This document shows positions 1 to 9,734 of a DNA stretch of 64,000 bases, in pieces (the first letter of the stretch is position 1; each line of letters begins with the position of its first letter). The translations under genes and the position numbers were made by a program. This DNA comes from Providencia zhijiangensis. GTDB taxonomy: Bacteria; Pseudomonadota; Gammaproteobacteria; Enterobacterales; Enterobacteriaceae. The notes under the pieces were generated by a model. That model was not told the origin of the DNA and did not search any database. It saw nothing but the letters and a program-made list of their open reading frames with translations. Where the stretch lies: assembly GCF_030315915.2 (NCBI RefSeq), contig NZ_CP135990.1, positions 3,472,001 to 3,536,000 of the forward strand. The letters are read 5' to 3'.

Positions 1-332
1 TCATCACCTACGATGCGGTAGGTTAACTCTTCATCGGTATCCAAATTCAATACGGAAACCGTCGCACCAAAGATCACTCGGCCATTATTTGCCATTTTGG
101 TAACGTCAATCACTTGAGAGTGAGAAAGTTTAGATTCAATTTCTTGAATACGACCTTCACAAAAGCCTTGCTGCTCACGCGCAGCATGATATTCAGCGTT
201 TTCTTTTAAATCGCCATGTTCACGAGCTTCTGCAATAGAAGCAATAATTTCAGGACGACGGACAGATTTCAGATACTCGAGCTCTTCTCTTAGCTTGTTA
301 GCACCAAATACCGTCATTGGAATCTGTTTCAT
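1..332 (-). CDS. greA: Transcription elongation factor GreA (3' end outside window)
   Basis: GreA rescues backtracked RNA polymerase by stimulating cleavage of the nascent transcript 3' end. The reverse strand reads from ATG at 332 and stays open to the window edge, giving about 110 of the usual 158 residues. The N-terminal coiled coil is recognisable: it starts [18 protein letters not shown], and the acidic tip motif region [16 protein letters not shown] is intact. A purine-rich GAGGTA lies 341-346 just upstream of the start. It is divergent from dacB, as in E. coli. The C-terminal FKBP-like domain lies outside the window. Identification is secure. Confidence 0.96.
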   Translation of the reverse strand, partial: MKQIPMTVFGANKLREELEYLKSVRRPEIIASIAEAREHGDLKENAEYHAAREQQGFCEGRIQEIESKLSHSQVIDVTKMANNGRVIFGATVSVLNLDTDEELTYRIVGD

Positions 333-578
333 TTGATAAATACCTCTAATTCAATCCTATCTAAAAATAAGTATCTTCCTGATTTTGTAACAACAGTACA
401 CCGAACACCATGATATGTAGGGGGTGTTCAAAAACTTAAGGTGTCAATAACTCAATCAGACCAACTTGCGCCTTATCTTATCATACTGTTCGCTATTTTA
501 ACTGAGAGTTAATAGCGGATCATCGTTTACTTTATTGGGCATTACACTTTAGTATGTGCAGTATGTCTACCCTAATGC

Positions 579-2036
579 GTGAAATATATGTCGCTACTAA
601 CATCAACCAGAAAATTAATCTTCACTTTAGGACTTGCATTCATTACTTCGCAAGCATCTGCCATCCCTATCGATGATTATAAGCAGTATCTCCCTGACGG
701 CACTAACCTTGCTCTGGTTGCGCAGAAAGTAGGAAGTAATACCCCTCTTATTGATTATAACGCTCAGCAAATGGCTCTGCCTGCCAGTACGCAGAAAGTC
801 GTCACCGCCCTCGCTGCATTATTACAGCTAGGTCCGGACTACCGTTTCGTCACTAACTTCGAGACAAACGGAAAGCTCAATAACAACACGTTATCCGGCG
901 ACTTGGTGATCCGCTTTAGTGGCGACCCTACGTTAACACGTCAGCAAATTCGCAATATGGTCAATGCATTAAAGCAGATTGGCATTCATAAAGTCGATGG
1001 TGATCTTATTGTCGATATTTCTGCTTTTGCGAGCCATGACAAAGCACCGGGCTGGGTATGGAATGATATGACCCAGTGCTTCAGTGCTCCACCGGCTGCT
1101 GCCATCATTGATAGAAACTGTTTCTCAGTTTCCCTTTATCCATCAGATAAAGCGGGAGAAATGGCGTATATCAAAACAGCCAGCTTCTACCCTGTAAATA
1201 TGTTTAGTGAAGTCAAAACTCTCGCTAAAGGCTCACCAGAAGCTCGCTACTGCGAGCTAGATGTCGTTCCTGGTGAATTGAACCGCTACACATTAACAGG
1301 CTGCTTAACCCAGCGTAGTGAGCCATTACCGCTCGCATTTGCAGTACAAAATGGGGCAAGCTACTCCGGCGCTATCGTCAAAAATGAGTTGCAGGTCGCA
1401 GGTATTGAATTATCCGGCTCAGTTAAAAAACGCACCCAGCAGACGCCACAATCTCAAGTACTCGTCAAAACTGAGTCAAAGCCGCTGCATGACCTCTTAA
1501 AAATCATGCTGAAAAAGTCAGATAACATGATAGCGGATACGGTATTTAGAACGATTGGGCGTGATTATTACGGCGTTCCAGGTACCTGGCGATCAGGCTC
1601 TGATGCAGTAAGGCAAGTCCTCAAGCAAAAAGCCGGTATTGATTTAGGTAACACCGTGATGGTGGATGGCTCTGGCTTATCTCGCCATAACTTGATAACT
1701 CCAGCGACCATGATGCAAGTTTTGCAATTTATCGCTAAAAATGACCAACAGCTCGATTACATTTCGATGCTACCACTCGCAGGGCACGATGGGACACTTC
1801 GTTACCGTGGTGGTTTAGATGAGGCAGGAGTCAATGGCAAGGTGTCAGCGAAAACGGGTGCATTACAAGGGGTTTATAACCTTGCGGGCTTTATTACTAC
1901 CGCAAGCGGTGAAAAAGTGGCATTCGTCCAGTTTATTTCCGCTTATGCCGTTCCACAGAGCCAATATAATAGCCGCCGTGTACCATTAGTTCGCTTTGAA
2001 AGCCGCCTCTATCGCGATCTTTACCAAAAGAACTGA
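579..2036 (+). CDS. dacB: D-alanyl-D-alanine carboxypeptidase/endopeptidase PBP4
   Basis: Periplasmic class C low-molecular-weight penicillin-binding protein that trims pentapeptide stems and cleaves D-Ala-mDAP crosslinks in peptidoglycan. It has an N-terminal signal peptide (cleavage likely after ASA at 26-28). The three active-site motifs are STQK (70-73, Ser70 nucleophile), SDN (314-316) and KTG (425-427). The 485 residues compare with 477 in E. coli. Translation may start at GTG 579 or at ATG 588 three codons later; neither has a clear Shine-Dalgarno. Divergent from greA and followed by a bidirectional terminator shared with obgE. Confidence 0.95.
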   Translation: MKYMSLLTSTRKLIFTLGLAFITSQASAIPIDDYKQYLPDGTNLALVAQKVGSNTPLIDYNAQQMALPASTQKVVTALAALLQLGPDYRFVTNFETNGKLNNNTLSGDLVIRFSGDPTLTRQQIRNMVNALKQIGIHKVDGDLIVDISAFASHDKAPGWVWNDMTQCFSAPPAAAIIDRNCFSVSLYPSDKAGEMAYIKTASFYPVNMFSEVKTLAKGSPEARYCELDVVPGELNRYTLTGCLTQRSEPLPLAFAVQNGASYSGAIVKNELQVAGIELSGSVKKRTQQTPQSQVLVKTESKPLHDLLKIMLKKSDNMIADTVFRTIGRDYYGVPGTWRSGSDAVRQVLKQKAGIDLGNTVMVDGSGLSRHNLITPATMMQVLQFIAKNDQQLDYISMLPLAGHDGTLRYRGGLDEAGVNGKVSAKTGALQGVYNLAGFITTASGEKVAFVQFISAYAVPQSQYNSRRVPLVRFESRLYRDLYQKN

Positions 2037-2068
2037 TCCCCTAAAGATCCTTTTAAGATCTTTATAAT

Positions 2069-2106
2069 AAAAAAGGCACAACCTTCGCAAGTTGTGCCTT
2101 TTTATA
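2069..2106. terminator. Bidirectional terminator between dacB and obgE
   Basis: A perfect stem AAGGCACAAC (2073-2082) pairs with GTTGTGCCTT (2091-2100). An A-run lies on the left and a T-run on the right, so it can work as an intrinsic terminator for both convergent genes. Confidence 0.85.
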
Positions 2107-2120
2107 TGACTCAAAGATAA

Positions 2121-3320
<1,200 letters not shown>

Positions 3321-3365
3321 TTATAGTGCCTGATGGCGGTATTACCCAGAGATGGCATATTCTGA

Positions 3366-3405
3366 ATATAAAAAGCCCCGCAAAAGGTTTTTGCAGGGCT
3401 TTAAT
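3366..3405 (-). terminator. Hairpin terminator downstream of rpmA
   Basis: The arms AAAGCCCCGCAAAA and TTTTGCAGGGCTTT pair with one mismatch. On the minus strand the stem is followed by a T-run. It lies between rpmA and obgE, so it should limit read-through into obgE. Confidence 0.75.
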
Positions 3406-3428
3406 TCAAAAATTAAAAGTCAGAAAAC

Positions 3429-3698
<270 letters not shown>

Positions 3699-3705
3699 CT
3701 AAATC

Positions 3706-4014
3706 TTAAGCGATGACAGTGATCTTAACATCAGTGAACCACTGACGGTGACCTTGCTGCTTACGGCTGTGTTTACGACGACGGAACTTAACGATTTTAA
3801 CTTTATCGCCACGACCGTGTGCAACCACTTCCGCTTTCACTTTAACGCCTTCAACGATAGGAGCACCGATTTGGATCTCATCGCCATTAGCAACCATCAG
3901 AACGTGATCAAATTCAACAGTTTCACCTGTTGCGATGTCCAGCTTTTCTAAGCGAACAGTTTGACCTTCGCTAACTCGGTGTTGTTTACCACCACTTTGG
4001 AAAACCGCGTACAT
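3706..4014 (-). CDS. rplU: 50S ribosomal protein L21
   Basis: L21 binds 23S rRNA in the large subunit. The protein starts [17 protein letters not shown] and contains the basic family signature [16 protein letters not shown] near residues 76-91. At 102 residues it compares with 103 in E. coli. First gene of the rplU-rpmA unit, with a candidate sigma-70 promoter at 4092-4120, about 80 bases upstream of the start. Confidence 0.98.
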   Translation of the reverse strand: MYAVFQSGGKQHRVSEGQTVRLEKLDIATGETVEFDHVLMVANGDEIQIGAPIVEGVKVKAEVVAHGRGDKVKIVKFRRRKHSRKQQGHRQWFTDVKITVIA

Positions 4015-4348
4015 ATTAACTCCGCTTTCCGCGTACTCGCTAAATATTTCAATTCCAGAGTACGCTATAAAATATTCACAATAGGGCGCGAATTCTACGC
4101 AAAAAAGCAGCAGAACACAAGCCTATAATGCAGTTAGATTACAAAAAATACGACTTTTTTATCGGCCCTATCTTTTTCCGGCTGATTTCTTAGGAATATC
4201 TTGAATTGTTACTTATTTAAACATTTTTTGCATTTCACCCGATAATCTTATTATTAATAGTGTTATGCTTACGCCATTACTGTGATATCGGTTTTCCCAT
4301 TTTTGACTTAGGGAATGCCCCAAAAACTAATAATATGAATATATTACA
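4015..4348. other. Divergent rplU/ispB intergenic region
   Basis: This 334-base stretch carries the leftward rplU promoter at 4092-4120 and the presumed rightward promoter of ispB. The ispB half is AT-rich and I could not fix a unique promoter there. No small gene is evident. Confidence 0.6.
4092..4120 (-). promoter_or_regulatory. Sigma-70 promoter of rplU-rpmA
   Basis: On the minus strand, TTGTGT (4115-4120) is separated by 17 bases from TAGAAT (4092-4097). The -10 matches consensus at five of six positions; the -35 is weaker (TTG conserved). Confidence 0.6.
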
Positions 4349-5320
4349 ATGAATTTAGAATCTATCGTTGAACTGACAGCCGAGGATATGTCAGCAGTAA
4401 ATGAAGCGATCCTCAGCCAATTAAACTCAGACGTAGCATTAATTAATCAATTAGGTTATTACATCGTTAGCGGGGGCGGAAAAAGGATCCGTCCAATGAT
4501 CGCGATCCTCGCAGGACGATCCCTTGGCTATTCTGAACACAAACATATTCAAGTTGCTGCATTAATCGAATTCATCCATACCGCCACTTTATTACACGAT
4601 GATGTGGTCGATGAATCTGATATGCGTCGTGGAAAACAGACAGCTAACGCCGTATTTGGTAACGCGGCAAGCGTATTAGTCGGCGACTTTATTTATACTC
4701 GATCCTTCCAAATGATGACGGATCTGGATTCAATGCGTGTTTTAAAACTGATGTCTGAAGCCACTAACGTGATCGCTGAAGGTGAAGTTTTACAATTAAT
4801 GAACTGCAACGATCCTGACATTACTGAAGAGAGCTACATGCAAGTGATCTACAGTAAAACCGCCCGTCTGTTTGAAGCGGCTTCTCATGCATCCGCTATC
4901 TTAGCCAATGCCACGCCTGAGCAAGAAAAAGCGCTGCAAGATTATGGTCGCTATATTGGGACCGCATTCCAGTTAGTTGACGATCTTCTAGATTATGATG
5001 CAGATAATACCCAGTTAGGTAAAAACACTGGCGATGATCTTGATGAAGGGAAACCAACATTACCACTACTGCACGCAATGCAGCATGGGAATGCGGAAGA
5101 GTCTGCGCTAATTAGGCAAGCGATTGAGCAAGGAAATGGTCGCCATCTCTTAGATACCGTCCTTGGCACAATGAAACGCTGCGGTTCATTAGAATACACT
5201 TACCAACGCGCGCAGGAAGAAGCTCAAAAAGCCATTGATGCTTTAAATGCTCTGGAAGACTCCGTGTATAAAGAAGCGTTAATTGGTTTAGCGCACGTTG
5301 CTATTCAGCGCCATTCATAA
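4349..5320 (+). CDS. ispB: Octaprenyl diphosphate synthase
   Basis: Trans-prenyltransferase that elongates farnesyl diphosphate with isopentenyl diphosphate to make the C40 side chain of ubiquinone and menaquinone. The first aspartate-rich motif is LLHDDVVDESD (81-91) and the second is DDLLD (211-215); GGGKRIRP at 42-49 binds the diphosphate. At 323 residues it equals E. coli. It is divergent from rplU, as in E. coli. A bidirectional terminator follows immediately. Confidence 0.97.
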   Translation: MNLESIVELTAEDMSAVNEAILSQLNSDVALINQLGYYIVSGGGKRIRPMIAILAGRSLGYSEHKHIQVAALIEFIHTATLLHDDVVDESDMRRGKQTANAVFGNAASVLVGDFIYTRSFQMMTDLDSMRVLKLMSEATNVIAEGEVLQLMNCNDPDITEESYMQVIYSKTARLFEAASHASAILANATPEQEKALQDYGRYIGTAFQLVDDLLDYDADNTQLGKNTGDDLDEGKPTLPLLHAMQHGNAEESALIRQAIEQGNGRHLLDTVLGTMKRCGSLEYTYQRAQEEAQKAIDALNALEDSVYKEALIGLAHVAIQRHS

Positions 5321-5345
5321 TTACGATAGAGCTCGAAACCAATAT

Positions 5346-5379
5346 TAAAAAGGGTGAAACCAATTTCACCCTTTTTTCA
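5346..5379. terminator. Bidirectional terminator after ispB
   Basis: The arms AAAGGGTGAAA and TTTCACCCTTT enclose a four-base loop, with A-run and T-run flanks. It separates ispB from the convergent gene at 5383. Confidence 0.85.
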
Positions 5380-5382
5380 TGG

Positions 5383-5742
5383 TTATTCATCTTCTGGTTC
5401 AGGCTCGATTTTTGCCAATAGCGATGATAAGCCGTGACGCAGAATGTATTTCACAAACATTTTGCGCTCATCTTCCGTCAGTTGGTAATAAGCCTCAGAC
5501 CAAATTTGCAGTGCATCAATACGTTGCACTTGATACGGTGTCGATGGCTCATGAAGTGACAGCTGACCTTGGATCTCATTCGGCAAGCTTTCCATATAGT
5601 ATTCAACGGCCTTCCCCTGAACACCTCTTTTACGACGATTTTTCCAGCCTTCCCTTCTCGCCATTAAGTTAATTCCCTGAGGTGAAGATGGAAGGCCTTC
5701 TAATCCTGCTAATTCTTTCGCAGTGAACCACAATTTTTTCAT
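5383..5742 (-). CDS. Mu-type HTH DNA-binding protein, paralogue 1
   Basis: A 119-residue protein whose first ~55 residues match the Mu-type winged helix-turn-helix found at the N-terminus of phage Mu repressor c and MuA transposase. The signature is WFTAKELAGLEGLPSS, then QGINLMARREGW, then a basic RKRGVQGKAVEY. The C-terminal part, from about residue 78, has the pattern IWSEAYYQLTEDER and probably forms a helical oligomerisation or effector segment. It is a clear paralogue of the gene at 5843. There is no transposase catalytic domain, so it is a regulator rather than a transposase. The physiological target is unknown; the family assignment is firm, the role is inference. Confidence 0.85.
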   Translation of the reverse strand: MKKLWFTAKELAGLEGLPSSPQGINLMARREGWKNRRKRGVQGKAVEYYMESLPNEIQGQLSLHEPSTPYQVQRIDALQIWSEAYYQLTEDERKMFVKYILRHGLSSLLAKIEPEPEDE

Positions 5743-5842
5743 AATATCACTTTTACGCTTAGCTTATATTTTGCAACCTGCTTTTGTCGCTATACCAAAG
5801 TTATTTTTCTAAAAATTTATTCGATTCAATACTGTATGTAAT

Positions 5843-6199
5843 CTATGTATGGCTATTTTGATTAATAAGGTGAATTAAAGCTAAAGCACCTTTACGCATA
5901 ATAAACGATAAGATCTTCACGCGTTCATCATGGGAAAGCTGGTTATAAGCTTCTTGCCAAATATGCGCATGTTCATCACGCTTCATTTGATAACCTACCG
6001 AAGTTTCATACATCACAGTGAACTCTTCGAAATCAATGGGAACCGAGCTAATATGGTATTCCAATGCTTTTCCTTGAATACCTCTTCGCTTTCGACTCAA
6101 CCACTTTTCTCGCCTCGCCATGGCATTAATGCCTTGGGTACTTGTCGGAAGCCCTTGGCGTCCAACGAGCTCTTTTGCTGTTAACCATTCCTTGTTCAT
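5843..6199 (-). CDS. Mu-type HTH DNA-binding protein, paralogue 2
   Basis: This 118-residue protein has the same architecture as the gene at 5383: WLTAKELVGRQGLPTS, QGINAMARREKW and RRGIQGKALEYH in the Mu-type HTH. A C-terminal pattern IWQEAYNQLSHDER and a terminal helix follow. The two are tandem, same strand, 100 bases apart, and similar over their whole length, so they arose by duplication. An SD-like element is present (GGAGCG about 8 bases upstream of ATG 6199). It faces away from the Ner-like gene at 6756 across a 556-base AT-rich gap. No phage structural or transposition genes are nearby, so it is either domesticated or a very old remnant. Confidence 0.85.
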   Translation of the reverse strand: MNKEWLTAKELVGRQGLPTSTQGINAMARREKWLSRKRRGIQGKALEYHISSVPIDFEEFTVMYETSVGYQMKRDEHAHIWQEAYNQLSHDERVKILSFIMRKGALALIHLINQNSHT

Positions 6200-6755
6200 T
6201 ATCGACGCTCCTTGTCATTATGATGACAACTTCGATTAACTATAAACTTTCTTTATTTTCTTAATCGTTTCAATATCCATTTTTAATATTTAAATATAAT
6301 AGTTAATAAATTATATCGATATAGATGCTTTTTATTGTATATCCGCTAGTTATACCAATAACTTTGTATCAACTATTTTATATTGATGGATTTATAGTGC
6401 TGATTCAGAAACCCATTCTTTTCAAATAATTCAATACATTATTAAGAAATATAAATCTTCGCGATAAACAGAATAAATATAAGAAAATATAAAAAACAGA
6501 GAGCTAACTAAAATGAGTTATTTTTATTTTCAAAGTGTTAGCTAAATTCACAATAATCATCTGAACCTTTCCGTTATTTTCATAAAAACAACGATAGTTT
6601 CATAAAAATAAACTTTTAGAAAAAATCAGAAATTATTATTGGGAAATTCTGTTATTTTATTTCCAATAACAGAACGATTGCACTGAATGTATCACAATAC
6701 TCTGTTAGATGTACCACTAACTCTACATGATTCTGAGTGAAAAAAGGATTAAAAA
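6200..6755. other. AT-rich divergent control region between HTH-Mu genes and nlp
   Basis: This is a 556-base gene-free stretch, strongly AT-rich. It contains a motif shared with the upstream region of paralogue 1 (6351-6369), an inverted repeat AGCTAAC/GTTAGCT (6502-6508, 6537-6543) and a 10-bp perfect dyad (6647-6674) ahead of nlp. No ORF of convincing composition is present. It probably holds both divergent promoters and operators. Confidence 0.6.
6647..6674. promoter_or_regulatory. Perfect inverted repeat upstream of nlp, candidate operator
   Basis: TTCTGTTATT (6647-6656) is repeated in inverse as AATAACAGAA (6665-6674) with an 8-base spacer. It lies 82 bases ahead of the nlp start codon. 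It could be an operator for the Nlp or Mu-type proteins, or a transcribed hairpin. Binding is inferred only. Confidence 0.5.
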
Positions 6756-7103
6756 ATGATGTTACGGAAATCAAACTGGCACCCAGCAGATATCATTGCG
6801 GCTTTACGCAAACGTGGAACAACCCTAGCGGCGATTTCTCGCGAAGCAGGGCTGAGCTCATCAACACTCGCGAATGCGCTATCGAGACCTTGGCCTAAAG
6901 GTGAATGGATCATCGCAAACTTTTTAGGTATACATCCATCAGAAATCTGGCCTAGTCGCTATTATGATCCAATGACAGGTGATTTATTAGAAAGAAAAGT
7001 TCGTGAAAAGCCAAAGAAAATCCAGGAGACGGGTGAATTAGAAAACAAGGAACTAGAAGAGGAAAAAGATCTAAAATCAGTCGCTATTTTTGATCAGAAC
7101 TGA
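6756..7103 (+). CDS. sfsB: Ner-like DNA-binding transcriptional regulator Nlp/SfsB
   Basis: Ner-family helix-turn-helix protein; the E. coli homologue Nlp (SfsB) resembles the Ner repressor of phage Mu and influences maltose gene expression. The core is complete: WHPADIIAALRKRG, then the HTH AISREAGLSSSTLANALSRP, then WPKGEWIIA and an IWPSRYYDP end. At 115 residues it is longer than E. coli (92) because of a charged Lys/Glu tail from about residue 82. In E. coli it lies between ispB and murA; here ispB is still nearby but murA is replaced by mdh. Confidence 0.9.
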   Translation: MMLRKSNWHPADIIAALRKRGTTLAAISREAGLSSSTLANALSRPWPKGEWIIANFLGIHPSEIWPSRYYDPMTGDLLERKVREKPKKIQETGELENKELEEEKDLKSVAIFDQN

Positions 7104-7209
7104 AAGACAAGACGCCTAACCATTTTCTTGAAAAACGGCAAGATTCATTCATTGTACCTTCAAGGGGCTTCCCCTTATTTTGATAAGTGAAAACTTACCA
7201 AGTATAAAA

Positions 7210-7250
7210 ATAAAGGGCGGAATCGCATGACAGCAATTCCGCCCTTATTT
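7210..7250. terminator. Bidirectional terminator between nlp and mdh
   Basis: AAGGGCGGAAT and ATTCCGCCCTT form an 11-bp stem around a 12-base loop, with flanking A/T runs. It serves the convergent nlp and mdh genes. Confidence 0.8.
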
Positions 7251-7272
7251 AAGCGCTAAATCTTAATTGGCA

Positions 7273-8211
7273 TTAGCCATTAATGAATTTTTCACCTAAT
7301 TCGATATCTGCTTTCAGTACGCTTAACATATCTTTCAGTGCTTTCTCTTCAAATGCACTTAATTTACCAATTGGTAAATGTTTTTCGATACCGTTTTTGC
7401 CTAATACAACAGGTTGTGCGAAGAAACGAGCGTGTTCACCTTCGCCTTCAGTGTATACACACTCAACCACATTGCTTTCGCCTTGCAGACCACGGATCAA
7501 AGATAAGCCCAGACGCGCTGCCGCTTGGCCCATAGACAGTGTTGCTGATCCGCCACCCGCTTTAGCTTCAACCACTTCAGTACCTGCGTTTTGAATACGC
7601 TTAGTCAGTGCTGCGATTTCTTCATCAGTGAAGCTAACACCAGGAATTTGAGACAGTAATGGCAGGATTGTCACGCCTGAGTGACCACCAATAACTGGCA
7701 CTTCAACTTCGTGAGTTTTCTTGCCTTTTAATTCAGCAACGAAAGTATTTGAACGGATGATATCCAGTGTCGTTACACCGAACAGACGGTTTTTATCATA
7801 CACGCCAGCTTTCTTCAGTACTTCGGCCGCGATAGCAACGGTGGTGTTCACTGGGTTAGTGATAATACCGATCAGCGCTTTCGGGCAGGTAACCGCGATT
7901 TGCTGAACAAGGTTACGTACAATGCCTGCGTTTACATTGAACAGGTCAGAGCGATCCATACCTGGCTTACGTGCGACACCTGCAGAAATTAATACTACAT
8001 CCGCACCTTTCAGTGCTGGGGTTGCATCTTCACCCGCAAAACCAACCACTTTAACGTCGGTAGGGATGTGGCTTAAGTCAGCGGCAACACCTGGAGTTAC
8101 TGGCGCGATGTCGTAGAGGGAGAGTTCTGAACCTGCTGGGAGCTGGTTTTTGAGAAGAAGGGCGAGAGCCTGACCGATACCACCTGCTGCACCTAGGACT
8201 GCAACTTTCAT
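7273..8211 (-). CDS. mdh: NAD-dependent malate dehydrogenase
   Basis: TCA-cycle enzyme that interconverts malate and oxaloacetate with NAD in the cytosol. The Rossmann motif is GAAGGIG (7-13). Substrate arginines Arg81, Arg87 and Arg153 and the catalytic pair Asp150/His177 (in LDIIR and GGHSG) are all in place. At 312 residues it is identical in length to E. coli. Divergent from argR, as in E. coli. The window also carries a quinone-linked malate dehydrogenase at 28921, so both electron exits for malate are encoded. Confidence 0.98.
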   Translation of the reverse strand: MKVAVLGAAGGIGQALALLLKNQLPAGSELSLYDIAPVTPGVAADLSHIPTDVKVVGFAGEDATPALKGADVVLISAGVARKPGMDRSDLFNVNAGIVRNLVQQIAVTCPKALIGIITNPVNTTVAIAAEVLKKAGVYDKNRLFGVTTLDIIRSNTFVAELKGKKTHEVEVPVIGGHSGVTILPLLSQIPGVSFTDEEIAALTKRIQNAGTEVVEAKAGGGSATLSMGQAAARLGLSLIRGLQGESNVVECVYTEGEGEHARFFAQPVVLGKNGIEKHLPIGKLSAFEEKALKDMLSVLKADIELGEKFING

Positions 8212-8681
8212 TCTAAAACTCCTTAATTGTACTTTAAAATATATGAATTCATCTGACTACGCACTAAACACATTACTTATAAAAAACAATTCTTTAACAG
8301 TTAGAGAGAAGTGTTAACGCGAGATAAATCACCAACACAATAGTTCTATTCTAAACAAATTCCTTATCTGTTAATGAGATAACGGACACTTTTTTAACAA
8401 ATAGTTTTTATTGCTATTGCATTTAACATTAAACCTAATTTTATTTGACGATTTATTCAGCACCGCTTGATTATTTAACAAATTTTTTACAGTAACTTAT
8501 TGTTAAATCAATTCATTTTTAAGTTAAATTTCGAACCAATAATTTAAGATAAACCCCTTATTACTACCAGAAAAGCCTTATCTTAAATCGCTCATTAAAC
8601 ACTCAAAAATCAATTTTCTTGCATAAAAATGCACTTTTCAACATAATACAACTCAGTTTAATACCAAAAGATGGGTTAATT
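8212..8681. other. mdh/argR divergent intergenic region
   Basis: This 470-base AT-rich region carries the divergent promoters of mdh and argR. An ARG-box-like dyad is at 8618-8635 near argR. I find no small gene or clear RNA in the rest. Confidence 0.55.
8618..8635. promoter_or_regulatory. ARG-box-like dyad upstream of argR
   Basis: The core TGCATAAAAATGCA (8620-8633) is a perfect inverted repeat about an AT centre and fits the 18-bp ARG-box pattern of two half-sites separated by four A/T bases. It lies 47 bases upstream of the argR ATG. E. coli argR is autorepressed through such boxes, so the same is inferred here. I could not see a convincing second box at the usual three-base spacing. Confidence 0.55.
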
Positions 8682-9152
8682 ATGCGCACTATGTCGAAAC
8701 AAGAAGACTTGGTAAAAGCCTTTAAGGCACTCCTTAAAGAAGAAAAATTCAGTTCACAAGCCGAAATTGTGATCGCTCTTCAAGAACAAGGCTTCGAAAA
8801 CATTAATCAATCTAAAATTTCCAGAATGTTGACAAAGTTTGGTGCTGTACGTACCCGCAACGCAAAAATGGAAATGGTGTATTGCTTACCAACTGAGCCT
8901 GGTGTCCCTACTGCCACCAGCCCACTGAAAAACTTAGTTCTGGATGTTGACTACAACCACTCTGTTGTTGTGATCCGTACCAGCCCAGGAGCTGCACAGT
9001 TAATTGCTCGCCTACTAGACTCCTTAGGCAAAGCTGAAGGCATCTTAGGCAGCATCGCTGGCGATGATACAATTTTCTCAACGCCAACCAACGATTTCAC
9101 AACTCGTGAACTGTACGAAGCCATTTTGGTACTTTTCGAGCAAGAACTTTAG
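8682..9152 (+). CDS. argR: Arginine repressor ArgR
   Basis: Hexameric L-arginine-dependent repressor of arginine biosynthesis and activator of catabolism, and accessory protein for XerCD recombination. The N-terminal winged HTH contains [20 protein letters not shown] (41-60). The C-terminal oligomerisation and arginine-binding domain has [10 protein letters not shown] with Asp128/Asp129. I chose ATG 8682 ([10 protein letters not shown]), giving 156 residues exactly as in E. coli. The frame stays open upstream to a TTG at 8619, but that codon lies inside the ARG-box dyad. Divergent from mdh. Confidence 0.97.
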   Translation: MRTMSKQEDLVKAFKALLKEEKFSSQAEIVIALQEQGFENINQSKISRMLTKFGAVRTRNAKMEMVYCLPTEPGVPTATSPLKNLVLDVDYNHSVVVIRTSPGAAQLIARLLDSLGKAEGILGSIAGDDTIFSTPTNDFTTRELYEAILVLFEQEL

Positions 9153-9179
9153 TCCTTTCGAAAAATTTTAGATATCGAA

Positions 9180-9212
9180 AAAGAGGGAACCCAGTTCCCT
9201 CTTTGTATTTTT
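9180..9212 (+). terminator. Terminator of argR
   Basis: A perfect 11-bp stem AAAGAGGGAAC / GTTCCCTCTTT (9180-9190 and 9194-9204) with loop cca is followed by a T-rich tract. Confidence 0.8.
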
Positions 9213-9214
9213 AG

Positions 9215-9670
<456 letters not shown>

Positions 9671-9672
9671 CG

Positions 9673-9702
9673 AAAAAGCCCTAACTTAGGTTAGGGCTCT
9701 GA
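9673..9702 (-). terminator. Terminator of mpl
   Basis: AGCCCTAAC pairs with GTTAGGGCT around a four-base loop. The T-run follows on the minus strand, so it terminates mpl. Confidence 0.75.
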
Positions 9703-9734
9703 TTCACGATAGCGCTTATAGACTATTCGTCATA

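Noticed and set aside
5383-7103. Intact Mu-like prophage
   Set aside because: Only regulator-type genes are present; there is no transposase catalytic domain, no MuB, no structural genes and no visible phage ends.
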